A DNA stretch of 64,000 nucleotides. Source: CADEED01 sp039931065. Its GTDB lineage: Bacteria; Pseudomonadota; Gammaproteobacteria; Steroidobacterales; Steroidobacteraceae. The stretch lies in contig JBDTSP010000014.1 in assembly GCA_039931065.1 (NCBI GenBank), positions 61,483 through 125,482 of the forward strand. The letters are read 5' to 3'. How positions within the stretch are numbered: the stretch's first letter is position 1; each line of letters begins with the position of its first letter. The notes beneath the pieces are model-generated. The model was not told the origin of the DNA. It was given only the letters and a program-made list of their open reading frames with translations, and did no database searches. A program made the translations under genes and the position numbers. Of the stretch, positions 18,675 through 27,826 are shown piece after piece.

Positions 18675-19699
18675 CAGACGGTCTCGGTAACCTTGTGGAG
18701 ATGCGGCGGGCGATCCGGATCGAGCCCGCGAGCGATCGCGAGCGCATTTGCCATTCGGTAAAACGACTGAATCTGCAGGATCGGCTCGATGACCGCGTGC
18801 GCGCAGATCGACGGCAAGAGCGTGGCTCCTTGCGCCGTCGCGCCGGTCAGCAACACGCGAGCGCCGCGCGCGGCGAATTCCTCCGCGAGTTCCTCGAGAC
18901 CGGCGCGCGTGTCGTCGGCCTGGGAGAACATCAGCAGCGGAAAGCCGGCGCGCACCAGCGCCATCGGGCCGTGTTTGACCTCGGCGGAACTGAACGCCTC
19001 GGCGTGCAGGCCGCAGGTCTCCTTCAATTTGAGTGCGGCCTCCTGCGCCACGCCGAGGCCGAAGCCGCGCGCGACGACGAAGAGGTTGACCGCAGCGCGC
19101 AGCGTTTCGACGGCGGGTTGCCAATCACAGTCCCAGGCCCGCGTGAGCTGATCCGGAAGCTGATGCAGCGCTGCCGACAAGGTGGCATCGTCGCGCCAGT
19201 TCGCGACCAGCTGCACGATGCAACTCAATGAGGCGATGTACGACTTGGTTGCCGCGACGCTGCGTTCTGCGCCCGCGTGCAGCGGCACGCCGACGTCCAC
19301 GAGCTTCATCAACGGCGAGTCCGGCGTGTTGCAGAGTGCGATACACAACGCGCCGCTGGCGCGGGCACTTTCGGTCGCCGCCAGCAGATCCGGGCTCTTG
19401 CCCGACTGCGAGATCGCGATGAACAATACCTCGCGCATATCCGTGTTGGCTTCGTAGATGGAACTCACCGATGGCGCGGCGGAGGAGGTCAGCACCTTGG
19501 CGTGCGCCTCGATGATGTATCGCGCGCAGGTCGCGGCGTGGTCGGAGCTGCCTCGCGCGCATGTGACCACGGCGCGCGGGGGAGCAGTACGCAATCTGTG
19601 TCCGAGATCCCGCAATAACGGCGCGTTCGCCGCGAGTTGAGTGCGCACGACCGCGGACGCCTCCGCCGCCTCCTGAAACATCCGGCTTGGCCCGCTCAC
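18674..19699 (-). CDS. SIS-domain glucosamine-6-phosphate deaminase (NagB-II type)
   Basis: A 341-residue protein with two SIS domains, resembling the isomerase half of GlmS without the glutaminase domain. Visible motifs are CARGSSDHAA near the N-terminus, ISQSGKSPD, GAERSVAATKSY, AEAFSSAEVKHGPM and a C-terminal end HKVTETV. Such proteins in nag operons act as NagB-II, turning glucosamine-6-P into fructose-6-P and ammonia; a GlmS-like synthetic role is unlikely without the glutaminase domain. I chose the GTG at 19699 because it overlaps the nagR stop as GTGA. An ATG at 19681 is the alternative. Confidence 0.88.
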   Translation of the reverse strand: MSGPSRMFQEAAEASAVVRTQLAANAPLLRDLGHRLRTAPPRAVVTCARGSSDHAATCARYIIEAHAKVLTSSAAPSVSSIYEANTDMREVLFIAISQSGKSPDLLAATESARASGALCIALCNTPDSPLMKLVDVGVPLHAGAERSVAATKSYIASLSCIVQLVANWRDDATLSAALHQLPDQLTRAWDCDWQPAVETLRAAVNLFVVARGFGLGVAQEAALKLKETCGLHAEAFSSAEVKHGPMALVRAGFPLLMFSQADDTRAGLEELAEEFAARGARVLLTGATAQGATLLPSICAHAVIEPILQIQSFYRMANALAIARGLDPDRPPHLHKVTETV

Positions 19700-20436
19700 G
19701 ACGATGCGCTGAGCTCGGCTACGAAGTCGTAGATATCGCCGCGGTAGAACGATTGCGAGAACTCGACCGCGCGCCCGTCTATATGGAATCCGAGGCGTTC
19801 CACCAGGAGGCCTGCGTCCTTCTCGTGCGCCTTGAGTAGTTTGGCCTGCTCGGCGGTGAACAACACCGCGCGCAGACGTTGCAATGCGCGCACCGGCCGA
19901 TTGCCGGCCTTTTCGAGCGCCTCGTACATCGAGGAGTCCACCGACTCGAGCGACGGCAGGCACGAGCCCAGGATCGTCGCGTACTCGAGCGCCATGGGTG
20001 CATCGTCGGCGAAACGAATGCGATGAAAGCGATACACCGGCGTGCCCGGTGACAGGCGCAGTGTCAGGGACTCTTCCGGCGTGACGGTGCCCGAGGATTT
20101 GTTGAGCCACATGCTGCGCGGCTTGCGGCCGCGGGCTCGCATGTCTTCGGAGAAGGAGGTGAGCTTCGCGAAGTTCTTCTCGACGCGCGCGCACACGAAG
20201 GTACCGGCGCCCTGGCGCTTGACCAACAAGCCTTCTTCGACCAGTCCGTCGATGGCCTTGCGCACGGTGATCCGCGATACCGACAGCTCCTCGGCCATAT
20301 CGCGTTCCGGCGGCAACGCGTCGTCCGGCGCCACCAGGCGCTTTTCTATGGCGTTGCGCAAGACGCGCTGCAGCTGTTGGTAAAGCGGTAACGAGCTCGA
20401 TTCGTCGAGCTTTTGTAAGTAGTTAGATGCCGGCAC
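19696..20436 (-). CDS. nagR: GntR-family (HutC type) regulator of GlcNAc utilisation
   Basis: A 246-residue regulator with an N-terminal GntR winged helix (LPPERDMAEELSVSRITVRKAIDGL) and a C-terminal UTRA effector domain. In this family the effector is usually a phosphorylated amino sugar such as GlcNAc-6-P or GlcN-6-P, which relieves repression. I chose the GTG at 20436, preceded by a strong AGGGGGAG site; the in-frame ATG at 20460 would add eight residues and has no clear site. It is first in the nagR-SIS-nagA operon, so it should control itself and probably the divergent GH20/PTS genes. A tandem repeat 64 bases upstream is a candidate operator. Confidence 0.88.
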   Translation of the reverse strand: MPASNYLQKLDESSSLPLYQQLQRVLRNAIEKRLVAPDDALPPERDMAEELSVSRITVRKAIDGLVEEGLLVKRQGAGTFVCARVEKNFAKLTSFSEDMRARGRKPRSMWLNKSSGTVTPEESLTLRLSPGTPVYRFHRIRFADDAPMALEYATILGSCLPSLESVDSSMYEALEKAGNRPVRALQRLRAVLFTAEQAKLLKAHEKDAGLLVERLGFHIDGRAVEFSQSFYRGDIYDFVAELSASS

Positions 20437-20499
20437 TTCGACTCCCCCTGCAAGACACATCCTCACGGCTCCGCTGTCCCACAACAATGCCACCACAAC

Positions 20500-20521
20500 A
20501 AGACCAATACAATACCAATAC
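20500..20521 (-). promoter_or_regulatory. Tandem 11-base repeats upstream of nagR (candidate operator)
   Basis: On the minus strand two adjacent 11-mers read GTATTGGTATT and GTATTGGTCTT, matching at 10 of 11 bases. A weaker third unit follows at 20489-20499. An 11-base period places each copy on the same face of the helix, as in regulator arrays. The TTGGT core resembles half-sites of HutC/NagR-type regulators, but I cannot confirm the consensus here. Confidence 0.45.
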
Positions 20522-20601
20522 TGTGACACGTGGCAGCAACATCGCGGCGGATTTACAGCTTCCGCGGTAGTATCCGGTCTTTTCGCCGAGAAGCGGGCTT
20601 G

Positions 20602-20999
20602 TCAGCGGTACGCAAGTGGTACTACAGTGGCACGCAAGTGGTCGACCAGCGTGGTGCTCAAGCGCGGAAAGCCTACGATGAAGCAGGGTCGTGGCAGGTC
20701 CGTGCGGCATGCCGCTTTCGGCAACAGCTCGATGTTCTGTCGGTAAAAGAAGCGCTTCATGCGGCCGAAAAACGTTTCGACGGCGTCGGTGAGACAGGTG
20801 AGGTTTTCCGCCTCAGCGGCGAGCCTGCCTCCGCCCGTTTACCGCGCGCGAACCACAATTCGATAAGCTCGTTGTAAGCCCAGTCAGCGTGGCTGTCTTC
20901 TTTCAGGGCCTACGTGAGCGTGTCGGCCGCAGCGGCCCAATCGCCGTGGCGGCGTTGTTCGGCATAACGCGCCTGCAGGGAGGCGATCTTCGAATTCAT
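20602..20999 (-). pseudogene. Degenerate TPR-sulfotransferase remnant
   Basis: Reading the minus strand from the ATG at 20999 gives a TPR-like start (MNSKIASLQARYAEQRRHGD), an in-frame TAG at 20912-20910 and then DWAYNELIELWFARG. After a frame change near 20820 it continues through FFGRMKRFF to CFIVGFPRLSTTLVDHL before a TGA at 20604-20602. The last segment is a decayed copy of the sulfotransferase phosphosulfate loop, normally PRSGTTLVE. The PAPS 3'-phosphate motif and the remaining ~200 residues are missing. A stop, a frameshift, a damaged P-loop and 3' truncation together mark it as a pseudogene. It fills most of the nagR-GH20 gap. Confidence 0.7.
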
Positions 21000-21045
21000 C
21001 GCGCGATGTTACAGCGGCGCAAATCTGCGAGCGGGGGAACGAGAA

Positions 21046-23181
21046 ATGAATAACCAGGCATCACCCAACATCTACCTGTCACGTCTCGCATTGTGCTGCG
21101 CGCTCGCGTTGGCCGCTGCCTGCGGCAGTCCCGCCCCACCGGCGCAGCAGGCGACACCCGTCAAGGTTGACACCGCCTGGATGGGGTTGATCCCGGTGCC
21201 GCGCGAAGTCAGCGTCGACGCGGGAAGATTCCTGGTCGAAGCGACCACGCCCGTGACGTACACGGGGGGTGAAGGCACCGCTGGCGTCGCGCGATTCCTC
21301 GTCGATGCGGTGAAGCGCGACCGGATACTGGGACTGCCTGCGCCGCGTGAAGGAGCGGCAAGCCGCGGCATCAACTTCATATTGAAGAAAGACGGTTTCG
21401 CCCCCGAAGGTTACTCACTCGTGATCGGCGGCAAGGGCGTGAATGTCACCGCTGCATCGGACGCGGGTCTGTTCTACGGCGCCGTAACGCTGTGGCAGAT
21501 CATGACGGCCAGAACCGGAACGGACCTCACGATCGAGTTGCCGGCGGTGCACATCAACGACGCGCCGCGATTCGGCTGGCGCGGTCTAATGCTCGATTCG
21601 GCGCGTCACTATCAATCGCCCGAGTTCATCAAGAAGTTCATCGACGCGATGGCGCTGCACAAACTCAACGTGCTCCACTGGCACCTGACCGACGACCAGG
21701 CCTGGCGGCTCGAGATCAAGAAATATCCGCGGCTCACCTCGGTGGGTGCGTGGCGCGTGCCGGCGGGTGCGGCCGCGCGCGCGGATATCGACGAGAAGAC
21801 CGGCAAGCCGCGCCTGTACGGCGGGTTCTACACCCAGACAGAGGCGCGCGACATCGTCGCCTACGCCGCCGCGCGCCACATCACCGTGATGCCCGAGATC
21901 GAAATGCCCGGCCACGCCAGCGCCGCCGTCGTCGCCTATCCACAATTGGGAGTGACTAACAACCCGCCGAAGGCCGTGCCGGAGGAGTGGGGTGTGTTCA
22001 CGACGCTGTTCAACGCCGACGATGCCACGTTCGGCTTCTTCGAGGACGTGCTCGGCGAAGTCATGGAGGTTTTTCCGAGCAAGTACATCCACGTCGGCGG
22101 CGATGAAGCCGTCAAGGACGAATGGCAGGCGAGCGCGAAAATCCAGGCGCGCATGAAGGAATTGCAGGTCGCCGACGAACACGCTCTGCAGAGCTATTTC
22201 ATCCAGCGCGTTGGAAAATTCATCAACTCGAAGGGGCGCAAACTCATCGGCTGGGATGAAATCCTCGAAGGCGGCCTCGCGCCCGACGCGACCGTGATGT
22301 CGTGGCGTGGTATCGATGGCGCCATCGCCGCTGCGAAAGCCGGTCACGACACCGTGTTGTCGCCCGCACCGGATCTGTATCTCGATCACTGGCAGAGCGC
22401 CGGCGATCTGTCGCCGGGCCGCAGCAACACCTTGTCCCTCGAAGACGTCTACCGTTTCGATCCCGAACCGGCCTCGATCGGCGCGGAACAACGCAAACAT
22501 ATCCTTGGCATGCAGGCGAACCTCTGGGCCGAGTTCATGCGCACCGATGCACGCGTGATGTACATGGCTTTCCCGCGCGCCGCCGCGGTTGCCGAAGTTG
22601 CCTGGTCGCAGCCCGGCAAGATCGACTGGGCGGATTTCCAGCGGCGCCTGGCGCCGCAGCTCGCCCGCTACGACGCACTTGGCATCGCCTTTGGCCGCGA
22701 GGTGAAGGTCGAGCCGGGCCCGCGCCGTCGCGTGAGCCATGATCTCGCGCAATGCGGCGATGGCTATCTACTGTCGCTCGAGGACGATGCCCCGATCTCG
22801 GGTGAACGCGCGGTGTTCCTGGTGAACATCTCGAATCCGTGCTGGGTCTGGAAAGCCGCCGATCTGACGAAAGTGCAGTCGCTCCGCGCGGTGGTCGGGC
22901 AGATTCCTTTCAACTTCCAGATCGGCAAGGACGCCGCGGGAATCCCGTTGCCGAAACCCAAGACCGCAAGCGGAGAGCTCGAGATCCGGCTCGACAAATG
23001 TGACGGCCCGGTGTTCGACAGGATTTCGCTCGAAACCGCGCTGCCAAACAACGATCTCACGCGCCTGCCGACCCTCAACATCGGCGCGCAGAAAGGGACA
23101 CACGACATCTGCTTCCAGTTCACGCGCACGAAAGTCGATCCGATCTGGGTCATCAGCAGCATCGAGCTGGTCGGAAACTGA
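21046..23181 (+). CDS. GH20 beta-N-acetylhexosaminidase lipoprotein
   Basis: A 711-residue family 20 glycosidase that releases terminal GlcNAc/GalNAc from chito-oligosaccharides or glycans. The N-terminus is a lipoprotein signal with lipobox LAAAC (Cys26), so it should be anchored in a membrane facing the periplasm or outside. A GH20b N-domain precedes the catalytic barrel, where the substrate-assisted pair is Asp353-Glu354 in HVGGDEAV; GWDEILEGG follows. A C-terminal ~170-residue beta domain ends the protein. A GGGGGAACGAG site precedes the ATG. It begins the GH20-PTS operon, so the enzyme would feed the adjacent GlcNAc permease. Confidence 0.93.
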   Translation: MNNQASPNIYLSRLALCCALALAAACGSPAPPAQQATPVKVDTAWMGLIPVPREVSVDAGRFLVEATTPVTYTGGEGTAGVARFLVDAVKRDRILGLPAPREGAASRGINFILKKDGFAPEGYSLVIGGKGVNVTAASDAGLFYGAVTLWQIMTARTGTDLTIELPAVHINDAPRFGWRGLMLDSARHYQSPEFIKKFIDAMALHKLNVLHWHLTDDQAWRLEIKKYPRLTSVGAWRVPAGAAARADIDEKTGKPRLYGGFYTQTEARDIVAYAAARHITVMPEIEMPGHASAAVVAYPQLGVTNNPPKAVPEEWGVFTTLFNADDATFGFFEDVLGEVMEVFPSKYIHVGGDEAVKDEWQASAKIQARMKELQVADEHALQSYFIQRVGKFINSKGRKLIGWDEILEGGLAPDATVMSWRGIDGAIAAAKAGHDTVLSPAPDLYLDHWQSAGDLSPGRSNTLSLEDVYRFDPEPASIGAEQRKHILGMQANLWAEFMRTDARVMYMAFPRAAAVAEVAWSQPGKIDWADFQRRLAPQLARYDALGIAFGREVKVEPGPRRRVSHDLAQCGDGYLLSLEDDAPISGERAVFLVNISNPCWVWKAADLTKVQSLRAVVGQIPFNFQIGKDAAGIPLPKPKTASGELEIRLDKCDGPVFDRISLETALPNNDLTRLPTLNIGAQKGTHDICFQFTRTKVDPIWVISSIELVGN

Positions 23182-23183
23182 TC

Positions 23184-25682
23184 GTGGGTTTGAAAATTCT
23201 CGCGCCTCTCGCCGGTTGGTGTGCGCCGCTGTCCGAAGTTCCCGACGCGGCGTTCGCGCAGGGGATGTTGGGCGAGGGCGTGGCCATCGATCCGACCGGC
23301 AACGAGCTGCGCGCGCCCTGTGACGGCGAAGTGATCTCGATCGCGGCCGCACGGCACGCCGTCGCGTTGCGTACGCCGGGCGGCGCCGAGATTCTCATCC
23401 ACGTGGGTATCGACACGGTTGCCTTGGGCGGTACCGGCTTCGCCGTCAGCGTGCGCAAGGGCGACCGCGTCCACGCTGGCGATCCGCTGATGAGCTTCGA
23501 CCTCGCGCTCCTGTCGCGGCAGGCGCCGAGCCTGATGACGCCCATCATCATTACGAATGGCGAGCGCTTCAGGATTTCGCGCGGCGACACGGGCCGCATC
23601 GTGATGTCCGGCGACGTGTTGTTCGAGCTGGAGGAGATCGGCGCGAGTCTGGCCGCATCGGGCATCTCCGTGCCGGGGGCGGTGCCGGTCGTCAGCGAAG
23701 CCGTCGTCGTCACCCATGCCCATGGCATACACGCGCGGCCCGCCGCGATGATCGCGCGGCTGGCGAAGACGCTGCCCTACGAACTCGAGCTCCGGGCGCG
23801 CGGGCGCGCGGCCAACGCGCGCAGCGCTGTTGCCCTGATGAGCCTGGGCGTGCGCGGCGGTGATGAACTCGTGATCAGCGGCTTCGACCCCGCCGCAAGT
23901 GCCGGCATCTCGCAGATAACGAAGCTGATTCGAAATCTCGCTCACGAAGCGCCACACGCACACGGGGCAACCGTTACGGCGACGACGATGCCGCCCGCTG
24001 AGCCTGGCGTCCTGCGCGCAGTAGTTGCGAGCCAGGGATTGGCCCTCGGCCCGGCGTTTTATCTGGATGCCGGGGAGATTCCCGTGGTGGAAGCCGGCAC
24101 CGGAGTCACTCAGGAAGGCGCGGCCTTCGACCACGCACGCGCGGCGGTCCGCACGCGCCTGACGAGACTCGGCGCGAGCGCGGCACCGACCGTGCGCGAC
24201 ATCATGACCGCGCATCTGGAGTTGTTAGACGATCCGCAGTTGATCGAATCCGCGCGCGCCGCGATGTCGACGGGCAAGAGCGCGGGATTCGCCTGGCGTG
24301 CGGCATTGCGAGCGAGCGCCGCTGCGCTGCGGGCAACCGGCGATGCGCGCCTGGCCGAACGCGTCGACGATTTACGCGACCTCGAACGCCAGGTGTTGTC
24401 ACAGATTGCAGGCGTCGCCGTAGAGGCGGCGCCGATTCCCCCCGGCGCCATCCTGCTCGCGCGTGATCTCACGCCATCGCAATTGATCGATCTCGACACC
24501 GGCAGACTCGGCGGCATCGCGCTCGCCGGCGGCGGACCCACTTCACACGTCGCGATTCTCGCCGGCACGCTCGGAGTGCCCATGCTGGTGGCGGCAGGTC
24601 TCGCGCTGTTGGATGCCGTGGCCGGTGCCGAGGTGATCCTTGATGCCGAAGCGGGCACCCTGCGCATCGCCCCCACGAAGGACGAACTGGATTCCACCCG
24701 CCGTTCGCTCGCTCAACGCGAGGCGCGGCGCGGCCAGGAGCAGGCCGCCGCGCAGTCCGATTGCCGCCTCGCGAGCGGCGAACGCATCGAGGTGTTTGCC
24801 AACCTCGCCGGCAGCGTCGCGGATGCGGCGCTTGCCGTGGCGCACGGCGCCGAGGGCTGCGGACTCCTGCGCACCGAATTCCTGTTCCTCGAACGCGAGA
24901 CCGCGCCCGATGAACGCGAGCAGCGGACCAGTTACCAGCAGGTGGCCGGAGCGTTGTCCGGCCGCCCGTTGATCATCCGCACGCTCGACATCGGCGGCGA
25001 CAAGCCCATTCCCTATCTACCGCTGCCGCCCGAGGAAAATCCGGCGCTGGGTCTGCGCGGTATCCGCACCAGCCTGTGGCGCCCCGATCTGCTCGAGGTG
25101 CAGTTACGCGCCTTGTTGGGGGTCGAGCCGGCCTCGCAACTGCGCATCCTGCTGCCCATGATCACGGACATCGCGGAGATCCGCAGCGTGCGCGCCACAC
25201 TCGATGTGTTGTGCGCGGAGCTCGACCGCGAGCGCCCGCCGCTCGGCGCGATGATCGAGACACCGGCCGCGGCCATGCTCGCCGACGCCATTTCGGCGGA
25301 GGTCGATTTCCTTTCCATCGGCACCAACGATCTGGCGCAGTACACGCTTGCCATGGATCGCGGCCACGCGGAATTGGCAGCGCGCATCGACGGCCTGCAT
25401 CCGGCGGTCCTGCGCCTGATCGCCGCCACCACGAGCGGCGCCGCGCGACATGGCCGCCCGGTCGCGGTCTGCGGCGGCCTCGCTTCCGACGTCCAGGCGG
25501 TCCCGGTGTTGATAGGGCTGGGCGTCACGGAGCTGTCGGTCGTGCCCAAATTGATTCCCCGCTCGAAGGTGTTGATTCACGGGCTGACTCTCGAGCGCTG
25601 CCGCGAACTTGCCGCGCAAGCGCTGGCACTCACCAGCGCCGCGGAAGTGCGCGCACTCATTTCAGCCGGAGCAACTCCGTGA
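23184..25682 (+). CDS. nagF: PTS EIIA(Glc-type)-HPr-enzyme I fusion
   Basis: An 832-residue cytoplasmic phosphotransfer protein carrying the full chain from phosphoenolpyruvate to the permease. Order: EIIA of the glucose type (residues ~1-150, phosphorylated His73 in LIHVGIDTV, partner His58), HPr (~172-258, His183 in HGIHARPAA) and enzyme I (~274-832, His455 in GGPTSHVAI, followed by CGLLRTEFLFL, IETPAAAM and a late VCGGLASD). All key residues are intact. The GTG at 23184 is two bases after the GH20 stop; a TTG two codons later is possible. The stop overlaps the nagE start as GTGA. This matches the NagF proteins of Pseudomonas-type GlcNAc clusters. Confidence 0.94.
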   Translation: MGLKILAPLAGWCAPLSEVPDAAFAQGMLGEGVAIDPTGNELRAPCDGEVISIAAARHAVALRTPGGAEILIHVGIDTVALGGTGFAVSVRKGDRVHAGDPLMSFDLALLSRQAPSLMTPIIITNGERFRISRGDTGRIVMSGDVLFELEEIGASLAASGISVPGAVPVVSEAVVVTHAHGIHARPAAMIARLAKTLPYELELRARGRAANARSAVALMSLGVRGGDELVISGFDPAASAGISQITKLIRNLAHEAPHAHGATVTATTMPPAEPGVLRAVVASQGLALGPAFYLDAGEIPVVEAGTGVTQEGAAFDHARAAVRTRLTRLGASAAPTVRDIMTAHLELLDDPQLIESARAAMSTGKSAGFAWRAALRASAAALRATGDARLAERVDDLRDLERQVLSQIAGVAVEAAPIPPGAILLARDLTPSQLIDLDTGRLGGIALAGGGPTSHVAILAGTLGVPMLVAAGLALLDAVAGAEVILDAEAGTLRIAPTKDELDSTRRSLAQREARRGQEQAAAQSDCRLASGERIEVFANLAGSVADAALAVAHGAEGCGLLRTEFLFLERETAPDEREQRTSYQQVAGALSGRPLIIRTLDIGGDKPIPYLPLPPEENPALGLRGIRTSLWRPDLLEVQLRALLGVEPASQLRILLPMITDIAEIRSVRATLDVLCAELDRERPPLGAMIETPAAAMLADAISAEVDFLSIGTNDLAQYTLAMDRGHAELAARIDGLHPAVLRLIAATTSGAARHGRPVAVCGGLASDVQAVPVLIGLGVTELSVVPKLIPRSKVLIHGLTLERCRELAAQALALTSAAEVRALISAGATP

Positions 25683-27424
25683 AAAACCTTGTCGCGAAAC
25701 TTCAGCCGATGGGCCGTGCGCTCATGTTGCCCATCGCCGTCCTGCCGGTCGCCGCGCTGCTGCTGCGGCTCGGCCAACCGGATCTGCTGGACGTGCCCGC
25801 CATTGCGGCGGCCGGCGACGCCATCTTTTCGAACCTGGGATTGTTGTTTGCCATTGGCGTGGCGGTTGGCCTCGCCCGCGAGAACCATGGCGCCGCGGGT
25901 CTTGCGAGCGTGGTGGGTTACCTGGTCGCCACCAACGGCGCGAAGGTGCTGATCGACGTTCCGCCCGAAGTAACCGCGGGACTCACCGGCCAGATCAGCG
26001 ATCTGGCCGCCGGCGCGTTTCGCGCCAAGGAGCTGGCGAAGCTCAGCGTCCCGGTCGGACTCATCTCCGGATTGATCGCCGGCTGGGCCTACAACCGCTT
26101 CAGCGATATCCGTCTGCCTAGCTACCTGGCCTTCTTTGGCGGCCGGCGTTTCGTGCCGATCTTCAGCGGCTGCGCCGGCATCGTGCTCGCGTTGTGTTTC
26201 GGTTTCGGCTGGCAGACGCTCGAACACGGCATGGATGCGGGTAGCCAGGCCGTACTGCAGTCGGGCTCCGCAGGGGCATTTGTCTACGGCGTCCTCAATC
26301 GCGTGCTGATCGTCACGGGCCTGCACCACATCATCAACAACATCGCCTGGTTCCTGTTGGGCGACTACAACGGCGTCACCGGCGATCTCAAGCGGTTCTT
26401 CGCCGGCGATCCGTCCGCCGGCGCATTCATGTCGGGCTTTTTCCCCGTCATGATGTTCGGGTTGCCGGGCGCATGCCTGGCCATGTACCGGACGGCACTG
26501 CCGGAGCGGCGCAAGGCGGTCGGCGGGTTGCTGGCCTCGATGGCGCTGACGTCTTTCCTCACCGGCGTCACCGAGCCTATCGAATTCTCGTTCATGTTCT
26601 TGGCGCCGCTGCTGTACGTCATTCACGCGGTGCTGACCGGCGTCGCGATGGCATTGATGAACGTGCTCGGCGTCCATCTCGGGTTCGGCTTCTCGGCGGG
26701 CCTGTTCGATTACCTGCTCAACTTCTCTCTATCTACCAAGCCGCTGCTGCTGATCCCGATCGGGCTCGGATATTTCGCGCTGTATTACGGCCTGTTCCGC
26801 TGGTGCATCGTGCGTTTCGGCCTGGCGACACCCGGACGTGAAATCGAAAACGCCGCGCTGGCCGAGGCCGGCGCCGACAATGGCGCGTCGACACCCGCGC
26901 TGGGCTGGATCAAGGCGCTTGGCAACGCCGGTAACCTGCGCTCCGTCGAGGCCTGCACGACGCGATTGCGCCTGGTGGTCGCGGATCTCTCGCGGCTCGA
27001 TGAGCCGGCGTTGAAAGCGCTCGGATCACGCGGCGTCCTGCGGTTGACGGACGGTGCCGTGCAGGTGGTCGTCGGGCCGATCGCCGATCAGCTGGCATCC
27101 GAAATCCGCGCTGCGCTGCGCAACTCTCCCGCGGTGGGAGCCATCGTGCCGCCCCAGTCGAAGACGACATCGGTGAGTGCGACCGCCGCGCCGTCCGGCG
27201 CTGCCTTCCAACGCGTCATCGACGCGCTGGGTGGTCGGGCGAACATTTCCGCCGTTCATCTGAATTCCTCGCGCCTGGTGGTGTCGTTGCGCGACCCAAA
27301 CGCGCTAGATGAAGCCGCGTTGAGCAAGACAGTGCGGGCGGTGGCGCGACCGGCGGCCGATAGCGTCCATTTGATAGTTGGCCCCGATGCGCAGGCGTGG
27401 GCGAGCGCACTCCAAGCCTCCTGA
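25679..27424 (+). CDS. nagE: PTS N-acetylglucosamine EIICB permease with an extra EIIB-like domain
   Basis: A 581-residue inner-membrane permease that imports and phosphorylates GlcNAc. The EIIC domain (~1-390) is hydrophobic, with the family motifs GLHHIINN and GVTEPIEF. The EIIB domain follows, with phosphorylated Cys426 in EACTTRLRL. After a Ser/Thr/Pro-rich linker a second EIIB-like fold appears (~510-581), in which the equivalent position is Asn529 (HLNSSRLVV), so it cannot carry the cysteine phosphate. EIIA is supplied by the upstream fusion. The start is a GTG overlapping the nagF TGA (GTGA); the frame is open further upstream only as a shadow of nagF. Confidence 0.92.
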   Translation: MKNLVAKLQPMGRALMLPIAVLPVAALLLRLGQPDLLDVPAIAAAGDAIFSNLGLLFAIGVAVGLARENHGAAGLASVVGYLVATNGAKVLIDVPPEVTAGLTGQISDLAAGAFRAKELAKLSVPVGLISGLIAGWAYNRFSDIRLPSYLAFFGGRRFVPIFSGCAGIVLALCFGFGWQTLEHGMDAGSQAVLQSGSAGAFVYGVLNRVLIVTGLHHIINNIAWFLLGDYNGVTGDLKRFFAGDPSAGAFMSGFFPVMMFGLPGACLAMYRTALPERRKAVGGLLASMALTSFLTGVTEPIEFSFMFLAPLLYVIHAVLTGVAMALMNVLGVHLGFGFSAGLFDYLLNFSLSTKPLLLIPIGLGYFALYYGLFRWCIVRFGLATPGREIENAALAEAGADNGASTPALGWIKALGNAGNLRSVEACTTRLRLVVADLSRLDEPALKALGSRGVLRLTDGAVQVVVGPIADQLASEIRAALRNSPAVGAIVPPQSKTTSVSATAAPSGAAFQRVIDALGGRANISAVHLNSSRLVVSLRDPNALDEAALSKTVRAVARPAADSVHLIVGPDAQAWASALQAS

Positions 27425-27826
27425 GAGGTTTGCATCGCAGTGCAGCGCGGCAGCCACTCCGCCACGATTCGTTTCGACGCCGATTTCGTCGAGTGATCCT
27501 TTCAATCGATTCGGCGACTTCCTAAACTTCCAATCTTTCAGTCAGGCGTCCGAGGATCATTTCGGCCGCCAGCGGCGAAAGTTTCTGCCGATACCTCTTT
27601 TTGTTAGGACGTGATGCAACCCGAGGGGGTGCTGGAACGTCGTACAGCGGGGCCCGGAGAAGATCGCCGGCGCAGGCAAGAGAAATCAAACGTTGGCCAG
27701 ATTCCACGGAATGAAACCCGGCGGGCTGTCAGGCGTCTTATGCCGGGCTCGAGCGGAAACGAGCGTCGCCTGCACCGGGCGCGTTTCCAGAATTGATAAG
27801 TACACCAAAGGCTTACAGCCCCGCTC
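27425..27826 (+). other. Intergenic region between nagE and the efflux operon
   Basis: About 400 bases without a gene I can support. Short open frames on both strands have no recognisable domain, start site or coding bias. A small imperfect hairpin spans the nagE stop (AAGCCTC with GAGGTTT), but no T-run follows it. I see no RNA gene here. Confidence 0.5.

Noticed and set aside
20639..20648. Palindrome TGGTCGACCA resembling a DasR/NagR-type operator.
   Set aside because: It lies inside the sulfotransferase remnant (coding Leu-Val-Asp-His), and its two half-sites are two bases closer than in the known operator type, so it is probably coincidental.
20530..20877. A 115-residue plus-strand frame between nagR and the GH20 gene.
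   Set aside because: The minus strand carries recognisable sulfotransferase pieces over the same bases; the plus-strand frame has no similarity I know and no ribosome site.
27611..27796. Short open frames in the nagE-efflux gap.
   Set aside because: No domain, no convincing ribosome site, Arg-rich composition typical of random GC-rich sequence.
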